A DNA stretch of 64,000 nt from Eubacteriales bacterium (lineage in GTDB: Bacteria; Bacillota; Clostridia; Lachnospirales; Lachnospiraceae): positions 1 to 64,000 of the forward strand of contig JAUNOY010000006.1 of assembly GCA_030536995.1 (NCBI GenBank). Direction: 5' to 3'. Within the stretch, counting starts at the first letter, position 1. Each line of letters opens with the position of its first letter. A model generated the notes under the pieces. The model saw only the letters and a list, made by a program, of their open reading frames with translations, was not told the DNA's origin and did no database searches. Made by a program: the position numbers and the translations under genes. Positions 36,156 to 45,576 of this stretch are shown here, in pieces.

Positions 36156-38303
36156 ATGGATATCAAAAATTTTGAAAAAAGTGAATATTTCGTAAACCGT
36201 GAGTTAAGCTGGCTGAAATTTGATGAGCGTGTTTTGAGTGAAGCCAGAGATAAAAATCTGCCGCTTTTTGACAGACTTAAATTTTTAAGTATTACAGCGT
36301 CCAATCTGGATGAGTTTTTTATGGTGCGTGTGGCTTCACTCAAGGATCAGGTTCACGCAGGATATCAGAAAACAGATATAGCAGGGATGACCGCCAAGGA
36401 GCAGTTAAAGGAGATAAGTGTCCAGACGCACGAACTGGTACATGTACAGTATAACACTCTTAACCGCGCGCTTCTTCCGGCACTGGAAAAGGCAGGACTA
36501 CATCTCGTTGTGAGCCATGAGGAACTGACAGAGAAGCAGAAAGAATTTGTAGACAGCTATTTCGAAGATAATGTCTATCCTGTACTGACACCGATGGCAA
36601 TGGATTCTTCAAGACCGTTTCCTCTTATCAGAAATAAAACGCTGAATATTGGAGCATTGATTACAAAAAAGGATAAGAAAAAGGGCGAATTGCTTTTTGC
36701 GACTGTACAGGTTCCGTCCGTGCTGCCTCGTGTCATTGCAATTCCTTCCGGCAAAGAAGGAGTAACTGCGGTAATTCTTCTGGAAGAAATCATTGAGCGC
36801 AATATTGATAAATTATTTTTAAGCTATGATGTTGTCTGTGCACATCCTTACCGTATTATGCGAAATGCGGATCTTACCATTGACGAAGATGAGGCAGAAG
36901 ATTTACTTGTGGAGATCCAGAAGCAGCTTAAAAAACGCCAGTGGGGAGAGGTTATTCGTCTGGAAGCCGAAGAGAAGATGGATAAACGTCTTTTGAAAAT
37001 CCTGAAAACAGAATTTGAAATTAAGGATGAGGATATTTTTGAAATCAGCGGTCCTCTGGATCTTACAATGCTGATGAAGGTTTACTCTCTGGAAGGCTTC
37101 GATGAATTTAAAACACCGAAATATACGCCTGCTCCTGTGCCGGCATTCAGAAATGACAAAGATATCTTTTCCGTAATCCGTGAGGGAGACGTATTTCTGC
37201 ATCACCCGTATATGAGCTTTGACCCTGTTGTAAACTTTGTCCGTCAGGCTGCGAAGGATCCGGATGTACTTGCGATCAAGCAGACCCTTTACCGTGTCAG
37301 CGGCAACTCGCCGATTATTGCCGCCCTTGCCCAGGCTGCCGAAAATGGCAAACAGGTTTCTGTTCTTGTGGAGTTAAAGGCGCGCTTTGACGAGGAAAAT
37401 AATATTGTCTGGGCGAAGAAGCTGGAGAAAGCGGGATGTCATGTTATCTATGGCCTTGTGGGACTGAAGACGCACAGTAAGATTACCCTTGTTGTGAGAA
37501 GAGAAGAGGCGGGAATCCGCCGCTATGTACATCTGGCTACCGGAAACTATAATGACTCTACAGCGAAGCTTTATACAGACTGCGGTATTTTTACCTGTGA
37601 CGAGCGGTTTGGGGAGGATGCTACGGCTGTATTTAATATGCTTTCCGGCTACTCTGAACCGAAGCGCTGGAACGAGCTGATTGTTGCGCCTATCTGGATG
37701 AAAGAGTGTTTCCTGAAGATGATCAAGAGAGAGGCGAAAAATGCGAAAGAGGGGCTTCCGGCTCTGATTCGGGCAAAAATTAATTCTCTTTGCGACCCGA
37801 AAATTATGGCTGCGCTTTGCTATGCGTCCTCCTGCGGCGTGCAGGTGGAGCTTCTGGTGAGAGGAATCTGCTGTCTGAAAGTAGGAATCCCGGGAGTCAG
37901 CGAAAATATTCATGTGCGTTCCATTGTAGGAGAATTTCTGGAACACAGCCGTATTTTCTATTTTGAGAATGGAGGAAATCCGGAAATATACATGGGAAGT
38001 GCAGACTGGATGCCTCGAAATCTCGATCGTCGTGTGGAGATTGTATTCCCTGTTGAAGATGATGAGATTAAAAAAGAGATTGCCCATATTCTGGATCTGG
38101 AATTCAGGGATAATGTAAAAGCTCACATCCTTCAGGCAGACGGAACCTATGTAAAAACGGACAAACGGGGTAAGGTTCTTGTAAATTCACAGATGGAATT
38201 CTGTAAGGAAGCTACGGAGGCAGCGGCAAACAGAAAAAAAGACGAGAAGGCGAAGACCAGGGTGTTTATCCCGGCGGAGCCAGCTGAGGATATCGAAGAG
38301 TAA
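36156..38303 (+). CDS. ppk: Polyphosphate kinase 1
   Basis: The 715-aa enzyme reversibly makes polyphosphate from ATP. It starts with YFVNRELSWLKFDERVL, typical of the PPK1 N domain. The phosphorylated histidine lies in VHLATGNYNDSTAKLYTD (about residue 450), and the second conserved His in the GEFLEHSRIFYF block. The C-terminal tail after about 680 is Lys/Ala-rich and variable. AGGGGAGG precedes the start. A ppx/gppA gene is directly upstream and mobA follows. Confidence 0.96.
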   Translation: MDIKNFEKSEYFVNRELSWLKFDERVLSEARDKNLPLFDRLKFLSITASNLDEFFMVRVASLKDQVHAGYQKTDIAGMTAKEQLKEISVQTHELVHVQYNTLNRALLPALEKAGLHLVVSHEELTEKQKEFVDSYFEDNVYPVLTPMAMDSSRPFPLIRNKTLNIGALITKKDKKKGELLFATVQVPSVLPRVIAIPSGKEGVTAVILLEEIIERNIDKLFLSYDVVCAHPYRIMRNADLTIDEDEAEDLLVEIQKQLKKRQWGEVIRLEAEEKMDKRLLKILKTEFEIKDEDIFEISGPLDLTMLMKVYSLEGFDEFKTPKYTPAPVPAFRNDKDIFSVIREGDVFLHHPYMSFDPVVNFVRQAAKDPDVLAIKQTLYRVSGNSPIIAALAQAAENGKQVSVLVELKARFDEENNIVWAKKLEKAGCHVIYGLVGLKTHSKITLVVRREEAGIRRYVHLATGNYNDSTAKLYTDCGIFTCDERFGEDATAVFNMLSGYSEPKRWNELIVAPIWMKECFLKMIKREAKNAKEGLPALIRAKINSLCDPKIMAALCYASSCGVQVELLVRGICCLKVGIPGVSENIHVRSIVGEFLEHSRIFYFENGGNPEIYMGSADWMPRNLDRRVEIVFPVEDDEIKKEIAHILDLEFRDNVKAHILQADGTYVKTDKRGKVLVNSQMEFCKEATEAAANRKKDEKAKTRVFIPAEPAEDIEE

Positions 38304-38331
38304 AAAAATCCATTCAAGGGAAGTGGAAAAA

Positions 38332-38946
38332 ATGCAGAAAAAACGGGAAGGAAACTATTCCCTCCTCCTCCTGGCGGGGGGGAAGAGCAGCCGCATGGGG
38401 AAGGACAAGGCAGGACTTTTCCTGAATGGCAAGACGTTTCCGAGACATTTGATAGATAAGGCAGAGCAGCTTGGAATCAGGCAGAAGTTTCTCTCCGGTC
38501 ATTTCATGGAAGAAGCAGACGTCCGGGTTGTGGAAGATATTTATAAAGACAGAGGACCTTTAGGAGGGCTTCACGCCTGCATGAAGGTTATGGAAACGCC
38601 GTATTGTCTGGTACTTCCTGTAGATGTGCCCCAGATTCCCCTTAAAGTGCTGGAAGCTCTTCTGGCTGCACATGAGGAGAAGTGTATGCAGGGACAGGGG
38701 GAGCTTCCGCTTCTTCTGGCTCATGGGGACAGGGAGGAGCCTCTTATTGGCATTTACCCTGTGAAGATGGCGGATGCTGTCGGCGAAGTGATTCGGGAAA
38801 AATCCTGCTGGGTTTTCCGGATTTTGAACCAGTGGGGCTACGAGACCTGCGAAATCCCTCTGGAGGAGTGGCAGGTGGGAAATATCAATACGCCAAAGGA
38901 ATATGAGCTTCTTTTGGAGTATGCGAAAAGAGGAAAGATAGAATGA
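38332..38946 (+). CDS. mobA: Molybdenum cofactor guanylyltransferase
   Basis: The 204-aa nucleotidyltransferase attaches GMP to molybdopterin to make the MGD form used by FdhF. The N-terminal LLLAGGKSSRMGKDKAGL (about 13-30) is the GTP-binding signature; DRGPLGGL and PVDVPQIP follow. ATG 38332 is favoured over the GTG at 38323 because of its spacing to AAGGG. It overlaps moeA by four bases (ATGA). It opens the cofactor group that precedes the formate dehydrogenase operon. Confidence 0.93.
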   Translation: MQKKREGNYSLLLLAGGKSSRMGKDKAGLFLNGKTFPRHLIDKAEQLGIRQKFLSGHFMEEADVRVVEDIYKDRGPLGGLHACMKVMETPYCLVLPVDVPQIPLKVLEALLAAHEEKCMQGQGELPLLLAHGDREEPLIGIYPVKMADAVGEVIREKSCWVFRILNQWGYETCEIPLEEWQVGNINTPKEYELLLEYAKRGKIE

Positions 38947-40154
38947 CAGAGGGAGTTTTTCTGGAACAGGCTGTGGAGCTTATCAGAGAGCATGTGCAGA
39001 AAATCACAGATACGGAAATAGTGGAAGTAAAAGATGCAGGGGGCTATATTCTTGCGGAAGACATTTATGCGGATGTGGATAATCCGCCGTTCCCAAGGTC
39101 TCCGGTAGACGGCTATGCAGTGCGCTCGGAGGATTTGCAGGGAGCATCTTTTGATTCTCCTGCGAAGCTTACAGTGGCAGGCTGTATCTATGCAGGGGAT
39201 GACGGGCAGTCCTTTCAGGCTCAGCCCGGAGAGTGTTACCGGATTATGACAGGAGGGCCTTTTCCGAAAGGGACAGACACTGCGGTGAAGCAGGAGGATA
39301 CGGACTACGGGGAAGATACCGTGGAAATTTATAAAGAACAGAAAGCGTTTGACAATTACTGTTTTCAGGGAGAGGATTATAAGAAAGATACGCTTTTGAT
39401 TACTTCCGGAATCAGGATTACCTTTGCAGAGCAGGGGATTTTGGCAGGAATCGGACGGACGCAGGTGAAGGTATACCGTAAGCCGGTGATTCGTGTATTT
39501 GCAACGGGAGATGAGCTGTGCCGTCCGGGGCTTCCCTTAAAACCGGGAAAAATTTATGATTCCAACAGTATGATGGTTTCATCCCGTCTCCATGAGCTGG
39601 GAGTTATGCCGGCTTCCGTGGCTCACTCCGACGACAGCGAGGAAGGAGTTGCACGGGATTTAAAGAAGGCTTCAGAAGATGCGGATATCATAGTGACAAC
39701 AGGAGGAGTGTCTGTAGGGAAAAAAGATATTCTTCACGGCGCATTGAAGCTTCTTGGCGCAGAAAAAATCTTCTGGAAAGTAAAAATCCAGCCGGGGACG
39801 CCGACAATTTTTTCCGTATATAAAAATACGCTGATTCTTTCCCTGTCCGGAAACCCCTTTGGGGCAATGGCGAATCTGGAGCTGCTTCTAAGACCTATGC
39901 TTCAGGAAATGACAGGAAATGAAATTTTTTATATGGAACAAAAGGATGGTACTGCCTGCATGGAATTTCCCAAAAAGAGCAGAGTGAGACGTTTCGTCCG
40001 CGCAATCTGCCGAAACGGAGAGGTCTTTCTTCCTCAGGGAATTTTTTCTTCGGGCGCAATCGGTACGCTGCGGGGGTGCAACTGCTTTCTTGATATTCCG
40101 GCAGGCAGCGGCTGTATCGAAAAAGGAGAGAAGGTACACGTATGGATGCTGTAA
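38943..40154 (+). CDS. moeA: Molybdopterin molybdenumtransferase
   Basis: The 403-aa enzyme inserts molybdenum into adenylylated molybdopterin. The sequence shows the family pattern PPFPRSPVDGYAVRSED (about 41-57), the RIMTGGPFPKGTDTAV segment, GDELCRPG, TTGGVSVGKKD and LSGNPFGAM. The start overlaps mobA and the end overlaps mobB, so the three are translated as one block. Length is normal. It works with MobA and MobB towards bis-MGD for FdhF. Confidence 0.95.
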   Translation: MTEGVFLEQAVELIREHVQKITDTEIVEVKDAGGYILAEDIYADVDNPPFPRSPVDGYAVRSEDLQGASFDSPAKLTVAGCIYAGDDGQSFQAQPGECYRIMTGGPFPKGTDTAVKQEDTDYGEDTVEIYKEQKAFDNYCFQGEDYKKDTLLITSGIRITFAEQGILAGIGRTQVKVYRKPVIRVFATGDELCRPGLPLKPGKIYDSNSMMVSSRLHELGVMPASVAHSDDSEEGVARDLKKASEDADIIVTTGGVSVGKKDILHGALKLLGAEKIFWKVKIQPGTPTIFSVYKNTLILSLSGNPFGAMANLELLLRPMLQEMTGNEIFYMEQKDGTACMEFPKKSRVRRFVRAICRNGEVFLPQGIFSSGAIGTLRGCNCFLDIPAGSGCIEKGEKVHVWML

Positions 40155-40651
40155 AGAAACCCTTTCTTGCCGCAGTGAGCGGTGTGAAAAATTCGGGGAA
40201 AACTACATTTCTTGAAAAGCTGGTGCCGGAACTTGCCGCCCGCGGCTATCGGGTTGCGGTGATCAAGCATGACGGCCATGAATTTCAGGGAGATGTGGAA
40301 GGGACAGATACATATCGGATGAATCAGGCAGGTGCTTACGGCACCTGCATTTTTTCAAAAAACAAGTGGATGATCCAGAAAAAAGAGCCTGATATGAAGG
40401 TGGAAAGGCTGGTGGGATTTTTTCCTGAGGCAGACATTATTCTTCTGGAGGGGATGAAGGATTCCCCTTATCCGAAATTTGAACTTGTAAGAAAAGGAAA
40501 TTCGAAGGAAAGCGTCTGCTGCCCGAAAACTCTGATGGCTCTTGTGACAGATACGGAGCTTCAGGTGGAAGGAGTGCCGGTTGTGGGACTTGAGGACATA
40601 AAAAATTGTGCAGATTTACTGGAAAAACACATGAAAAAATGGAGAAATTGA
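40142..40651 (+). CDS. mobB: Molybdopterin-guanine dinucleotide biosynthesis adapter protein
   Basis: The 169-aa P-loop protein has Walker A GVKNSGKTTFLEK at about 15-27, and KHDGHEFQGDVEGTDTYRM, the typical MobB block with conserved His and Asp. It binds GTP and helps MobA. It overlaps moeA by 13 bases. The family is firm; its exact role is accessory. It ends 117 bases before fdhF, which has its own promoter. Confidence 0.93.
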   Translation: MDAVKKPFLAAVSGVKNSGKTTFLEKLVPELAARGYRVAVIKHDGHEFQGDVEGTDTYRMNQAGAYGTCIFSKNKWMIQKKEPDMKVERLVGFFPEADIILLEGMKDSPYPKFELVRKGNSKESVCCPKTLMALVTDTELQVEGVPVVGLEDIKNCADLLEKHMKKWRN

Positions 40652-40691
40652 CGAGATTGTGAAATTTTTCTCGATATTTTTTATGGATATC

Positions 40692-40720
40692 TTGAAGTAG
40701 AAAAATGATGGTGATAAAAT
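40692..40720 (+). promoter_or_regulatory. Sigma-A promoter of the fdhF operon
   Basis: TTGAAG (40692-40697), a 17-base spacer, and TAAAAT (40715-40720). It is 48 bases upstream of the fdhF start. Confidence 0.7.
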
Positions 40721-40730
40721 AAAAAAAAGT

Positions 40731-40749
40731 GTGCGTGAAATGAACGCAC
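40731..40749 (+). promoter_or_regulatory. Hairpin in the fdhF leader
   Basis: GTGCGT and ACGCAC pair around seven bases just before AAGGAGG (40753 onwards). It leaves the ribosome site free. It may stabilise the mRNA 5' end; no riboswitch consensus is seen. Confidence 0.4.
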
Positions 40750-40767
40750 GAAAAGGAGGGTATTGCC

Positions 40768-42957
40768 ATGGCTTTGAAACAAGTCCAGACAACCTGCCCG
40801 TACTGCGGAGCAGGCTGCCAGATTATGTTCACAATCGATGCGGATAAAAATAAGATTGTGGAAGCTGTTCCGGCGCAGGGAAGAACAAATGCCGGAACTC
40901 TCTGCCTGAAAGGTCATTATGGCTGGGACTATCTCAACGATCCTCAGATCCTGACGAAACGTCTCCGCAAACCAATGATCCGCAAAGGCGGTAAGAAATC
41001 ACCTCTCGAGGAGGTTTCCTGGGAGGAAGCAATCTCCTACGTTGCCAAACGTCTGGGAGAAATCAAGGAGAAATATGGTCCTGATTCCATTATGGGTACA
41101 GGTTCTGCACGAGGTGCGGGAAATGAAGCCAATTATCTGATGCAGAAATTCATGCGCGCATGTATCGGTACAAACAATGTCGATCACTGCGCGCGAATAT
41201 GACATGCGCCTTCGGTAGCGGGTCTACTGTATTCTTTAGGTTCAGGCGCAATGTCAATGGGCATCCCGGAGATCGAGGATGCAGGCTGTTTACTTTGCTT
41301 CGGTTATAACGGAGCAGATTCCCATCCGATCGTAGCGAGACGTATTGTCCGCGGCAAACAGAAGGGAATGAAAATTATCTGTGTTGACCCACGTGTGACA
41401 GAAACCGCGCGTATTTCCGATATACATTTACAGCTTAAGGGCGGAAGCAACCTTGCTCTTGTAAATGCGATGGCTCATGTCATCTGGAAAGAGGGACTGA
41501 CAGACGATGCGTTTATCGCAGAACATACAAAGGGATTTGATGAATTCCTGAAAGTAATTGAAAAATATACACCGGAATATGCAGAGCCGATCACTCACAT
41601 TCCGGCAGAAGAAATCCGTAAGGCGGCAAGACTGTACGCGACAACGAAACCGGCCATGATTCTCTACGGTATGGGTGTGTGCCAGTTTACACAGGCAGTA
41701 GATGTTGTAAAGGGCCTTGCAAACCTTGCTCTTATGACCGGAAACTTCGGCGGTCCTTCCATGGGAATCGGACCTGTCCGCGGACAGAACAACGTACAGG
41801 GTGCCTGCGATATGGGCGCGCTGCCGAATTCCTATCCGGGATACCAGAATGTTACAGTTCCGGAAAACCGTGAAAAATTTGAAAAGGCATGGGGAGTACC
41901 GCTTTCCGATAAAATCGGATGTCCGATCACTCACGTACCTCACAGAATTCTTCACGAAACAGATGAGAAAAAGAAAATTCACGCATATTATATCTTTGGT
42001 GAAGATCCGGCGCAGTCCGATCCGGACCTTGCTGAGGTAAGAGAAGCGCTGGACAAGTGCGACTTCGTTGTGATGCAGGATATTTATATGAATAAGACAG
42101 GTCTTTACGCAGACGTCATTCTCCCCGCAACTGCATGGGGCGAGAACGAGGGCGTATATACCTGTGCAGACCGCGGTTTCCAGAGAGTTCGCAAGCTCAT
42201 TGAGCCGGAAGGAGACTTAAAGCCAGACTGGCAGATCATTGCTGAGATTTCCACAGCAATGGGATATCCGATGAACTACAAAAATACAGAAGAAATCTGG
42301 AACGAGCTGATTGACCTGTGTCCAAGCTTTGCCGGCGCAACATACGAAAAAATGGAGAAATACGGCGGCGTTCAGTGGCCGTGCCGTGACAAATCCATGG
42401 AAGACAAGGGTACTCCGTATCTTCATAAAGACGGAGTATTTGCCACAAAGGATCATAAGGCACTGTTTTACGGAACTGACTGGCATCCGCCGTTAGAGCT
42501 GGAGAATGACCAGTATCCGATGACCTTATCTACAGTCCGTGAGGTAGGCCATTATTCTGTACGAACCATGACAGGTAACTGCCGTACTCTTAGAAATCTG
42601 GAAGACGAGCCGGGATGGGTACAGATGAATACAGAAGACTGCCGCCGTATGGGCTTTGAAAAAGGAGAGCTTGTCAAGATTCTTTCCAAACGAGGCTATT
42701 GTATTACACGATGTCTGCCTACAGACCGTGTAAAACCGGGCGCTACTTATATGACCTACCAGTGGTGGATTGGCGCCTGCAACGAGCTGACAACTGCCAA
42801 GCTTGACCCGATCAGTAATACGCCGGAGTACAAATATTGCGCCTGCCGCGTAGAAAAGATCAAAGATCAGGAGTGGGCGGAAAGACATGTAAAAGAGCTT
42901 TACGAAGATATCCGCGCCCAGATGGGTATTGATACCGGAAAGGGGGCGAAAGCATGA
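40768..42957 (+). CDS. fdhF: Formate dehydrogenase H-type, selenocysteine-containing catalytic subunit
   Basis: The 729-residue molybdopterin enzyme interconverts formate and CO2. An in-frame TGA at 41200-41202 is read as selenocysteine (residue 145) in the context VDHCAR-I-Sec-HAPSVAG, matching Sec140 of Escherichia coli FdhF. The N-terminal [4Fe-4S] site uses Cys10, 13, 17 and 46. Molybdopterin-binding regions such as GPVRGQNNVQGACDMGALP and FGEDPAQSDPD follow. Conceptual translation stops at the TGA if not recoded, so automatic annotation may split it into two ORFs (40768-41202 and 41251-42957). It starts an operon with two Fe-S subunits and a hydrogenase, the HDCR layout. AAGGAGG is well placed. 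Confidence 0.97.
41200..41253 (+). promoter_or_regulatory. SECIS-like element with UGA recoding site
   Basis: Directly after the TGA, GCGCC (41206-41210) can pair with GGCGC (41245-41249) as a lower stem, and GGTAG with CTACT forms an apical stem-loop with loop CGGGT. The distance of the apical loop from the TGA, about 17 bases, is as in bacterial SelB-binding SECIS hairpins. Confidence 0.75.
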
Positions 42958-43493
42958 ATTACTTCGTAAAAGGAAATCCAGACCTTTGCATCGGCTGCCG
43001 TACCTGTATGATCGGCTGTGTGGTTGCACATGAAGGTAAACATATTTTTGAGGTTGATCCTGATTCCTACAGCTTCAACCCGAAGCTTCATATGGTAAAG
43101 ACTGCCCGGTTAAGCGTTCCGGTACAGTGTAAGCACTGTGAAAATCCGGCATGTATGGCAGTATGTCCTGTAGGAGCGATTTCCCGGAAAGATCACTGTG
43201 TGGTGATTGATACGGATATTTGCATGGGATGTAAGTCCTGTATGGATGCATGTCCGTTTGGTGCGATTAATATGACGGTGAAGACAGGCTGTCTGCAGGC
43301 AGACGGTTCTGAGAAAAAAGTTGCCAATAAATGTGATTTGTGTTACGGGCTGCCGGGAGGTCCTGCATGTGTGAGAGTCTGTCCTACAGAGGCTCTGACT
43401 CTTGTAAAAGAGGAGGATTTAAACACTGCCATGGGACGTAAACGTGCGGAAACAGCAAGAAATACATACCGTGAGACACACCCGCAGGAATAA
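42954..43493 (+). CDS. HycB/HydN-like polyferredoxin subunit (first)
   Basis: The 179-aa protein carries four [4Fe-4S] motifs: CIGCRTCMIGC, CKHCENPACMAVCP, CMGCKSCMDACP and CDLCYGLPGGPACVRVCP. It starts inside the fdhF stop (ATGA overlap), so it is stoichiometric with it. In HDCR complexes, HycB-type subunits conduct electrons between the formate dehydrogenase and the hydrogenase. It is soluble, with no membrane helix. The name hycB2-like is by position and family only. Confidence 0.93.
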   Translation: MNYFVKGNPDLCIGCRTCMIGCVVAHEGKHIFEVDPDSYSFNPKLHMVKTARLSVPVQCKHCENPACMAVCPVGAISRKDHCVVIDTDICMGCKSCMDACPFGAINMTVKTGCLQADGSEKKVANKCDLCYGLPGGPACVRVCPTEALTLVKEEDLNTAMGRKRAETARNTYRETHPQE

Positions 43494-43511
43494 CAGGAGG
43501 CTGGTTCAAAA

Positions 43512-44072
43512 ATGAAAAAAGAATTAGGATGTTTCGTTGTTGGCGACAGCACGAAATGTACCGGATGTAAGGCATGCGAGGTTGCATGCTTTACCGTCCA
43601 TAACCGTAAGAGCAATCATGTGGGAAAAACCGTGGGGACGGTTACAGTTCCGGTGACTCCCAAGCTGTATCTTACAAGATTTGAAGATGGCTGTATGCCG
43701 ATTCAGTGTAAACATTGTGAGGATGCGCCCTGCCTTAACGCATGTACCAAGGGAGCGATCAGCCGCGTTGACAATCAGGTAATCGTAGATCCTGAGAAAT
43801 GTATCGGCTGTAAGGACTGTATGCAGGCATGTCCTTTTGGCGCGATCGCTCTTCTTCCTTATGCAAAGGACGGAAAACTGGTTGCCCAGACAATGGGAGA
43901 CACCAGAGTGTTCGCTTCCAAATGCGACCTCTGTGAAGGAATCGAGGGAGGCCCTGCATGTGTGAGAGTCTGTCCTCATCAGGCGCTCCGTCTTGTTGAT
44001 CCGGAGGCGGAAAGAGAAGAAAAAAACAAAAAAGCAGCAGAAACTCTGCTTCTGACGAAAAACTGGAGATAA
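43512..44072 (+). CDS. HycB/HydN-like polyferredoxin subunit (second)
   Basis: The 186-aa protein is related to the previous one. Motifs are CTGCKACEVAC, CKHCEDAPCLNAC, CIGCKDCMQACP and CDLCEGIEGGPACVRVCP, giving four [4Fe-4S] clusters. A charged C-terminal helix (about 155-186) extends beyond the ferredoxin core. In the thermophile HDCR a C-terminal helix of such a subunit builds enzyme filaments, so this could do likewise (inference). CAGGAGG precedes the start, 18 bases after the first subunit. Confidence 0.93.
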   Translation: MKKELGCFVVGDSTKCTGCKACEVACFTVHNRKSNHVGKTVGTVTVPVTPKLYLTRFEDGCMPIQCKHCEDAPCLNACTKGAISRVDNQVIVDPEKCIGCKDCMQACPFGAIALLPYAKDGKLVAQTMGDTRVFASKCDLCEGIEGGPACVRVCPHQALRLVDPEAEREEKNKKAAETLLLTKNWR

Positions 44073-44087
44073 GGGAGGGCGGAATTC

Positions 44088-45449
44088 ATGATAGTTGCAA
44101 TTGATCAGAATCTTTGTACAGGCTGCCGTGAGTGCGCGGAAGTTTGTCCTGCCTATGCCATCGTCGGAGAGCAGGGGAAACCGCAGACTATTGATACAGA
44201 CAAATGTATCATGTGCGGTCAGTGTGTTCAGAAGTGTAAATCCTATGTTTCCATTCTGACACACGGCAAAGAGGCTTATGAGAAAGTAAGAAAAGAAAGA
44301 AATATTCCGGATAGCGTACAGGAGCCGTTATTTGCCGCTCATGCAGTGTGCAATCTGGATAAAGTAAAAGCAGCGCTTGCTGACAAAGAGAAATTCACAA
44401 TTGTACAGTGCGCGCCTGCAGTGCGTGTAGCGATTGCAGAGGAGTTTGGCGCAGAGCTTGGTACTCTGACACCGGGCAGGCTTTCCGCAGCTCTTCATGC
44501 GCTGGGCTTTGACAGAGTGTATGATACCAACTTCCCGGCTGACGTAACCATTATGGAAGAAGGTACAGAGCTTGTGAAGCGTGTGACTCAGGGCGGTGTG
44601 CTTCCGATGTTCACCTCCTGCTGTCCTGCATGGGTGAAGTTCCTGGAGAACAATTATCCGGAGCTTACAGACCATCTTTCCACAGCCAAGAGCCCGCAGC
44701 AGATTGGCGGGGCAATTTTCAAAACCTACGGAGCGCAGCTTGAGGAAAAATCAGGCGCGGATATTTACAGTGTTTCTGTTATGCCGTGTACCTGCAAGGT
44801 GTTTGAGTGCCAGCGTCCGGAGATGAAGGACAGCGGCTTCAGGGATGTGGATGTTGCGATTACGACCAGAGATCTGGCATGGCTTATTAAAGATATGGGA
44901 ATTGACTGGAACAATCTTGAGGAGATGGAGTTTGACCAGCCTCTTGGACTTTATACAGGCGCAGGCACAATCTTTGGCGTTACAGGCGGCGTTATGGAGG
45001 CTGCTATCCGTACAGGATATGAGCTTGTTACAGGCCAGCCGATTCCGGATGTGGAAGTGACGGCAGTCCGCGGTACAGAAGGTTTCCGTACATCTACGAT
45101 CAGAGTTGGAGATCTGGATTTGAGAGTCGGCGTTGTGACAGGACTTAAAAATGTGATTCCTGTGCTGGAAGCTGTGAAGGCAGGCACTTTAAATCTTCAT
45201 TTTATTGAGGTTATGACCTGTCCGGAGGGCTGTGTCAGCGGCGGCGGACAACCGAAGCTTCTGATGGATACAGACAGAGAGGAAGCATATGCTGCAAGAC
45301 GCGCGGCAACCTTTGCCCATGACAAAGCGCTTCCAATCCGTAAATCCCATGAAAATCCGGCAATCAAAAAAATCTACGATGAATTTCTTGAAGAGCCGAA
45401 TAGTCATATTGCGCATCATCTTTTACATACTACTTACTGTAATAAGTAA
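44088..45449 (+). CDS. [FeFe]-hydrogenase, HDCR-type
   Basis: The 453-aa enzyme has an N-terminal pair of [4Fe-4S] motifs (CTGCRECAEVCP at 10-21 and CIMCGQCVQKC) and the three H-cluster signatures: TSCCPAW near residue 175, MPCTCKVFE near 231 and EVMTCPEGCVSGGGQP near 373. It oxidises H2 or evolves it. With FdhF and two HycB-like proteins, and without any membrane subunit, it matches the HydA2 component of hydrogen-dependent CO2 reductase. A formate-hydrogen lyase direction is equally possible. It is followed by a strong terminator. Confidence 0.95.
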   Translation: MIVAIDQNLCTGCRECAEVCPAYAIVGEQGKPQTIDTDKCIMCGQCVQKCKSYVSILTHGKEAYEKVRKERNIPDSVQEPLFAAHAVCNLDKVKAALADKEKFTIVQCAPAVRVAIAEEFGAELGTLTPGRLSAALHALGFDRVYDTNFPADVTIMEEGTELVKRVTQGGVLPMFTSCCPAWVKFLENNYPELTDHLSTAKSPQQIGGAIFKTYGAQLEEKSGADIYSVSVMPCTCKVFECQRPEMKDSGFRDVDVAITTRDLAWLIKDMGIDWNNLEEMEFDQPLGLYTGAGTIFGVTGGVMEAAIRTGYELVTGQPIPDVEVTAVRGTEGFRTSTIRVGDLDLRVGVVTGLKNVIPVLEAVKAGTLNLHFIEVMTCPEGCVSGGGQPKLLMDTDREEAYAARRAATFAHDKALPIRKSHENPAIKKIYDEFLEEPNSHIAHHLLHTTYCNK

Positions 45450-45466
45450 ATATTGTTATAAAATGC

Positions 45467-45503
45467 AAAGGAGTTCCTGTAAAGACAGGGACTCCTTTTT
45501 TTC
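45467..45503 (+). terminator. Rho-independent terminator of the fdhF-hydrogenase operon
   Basis: AAAGGAGTTCCTGT pairs with ACAGGGACTCCTTT (one G-U), ending in a run of T. It separates this operon from selB. Confidence 0.92.
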
Positions 45504-45576
45504 TATTTTTATCGTGAAATAAATGAAAGGTTGTGGTAGAATAAGGAATAATGGATTTTGGAGCGGGAGATGAGGT

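Noticed and set aside
40652-40768. Moco riboswitch before fdhF
   Set aside because: The leader is far too short and only has one 6-bp hairpin.
41203-41250. Apparent nonsense mutation or frameshift in fdhF
   Set aside because: The same frame continues with full homology, the TGA is at the known Sec position, and selA, selB and selC are nearby.
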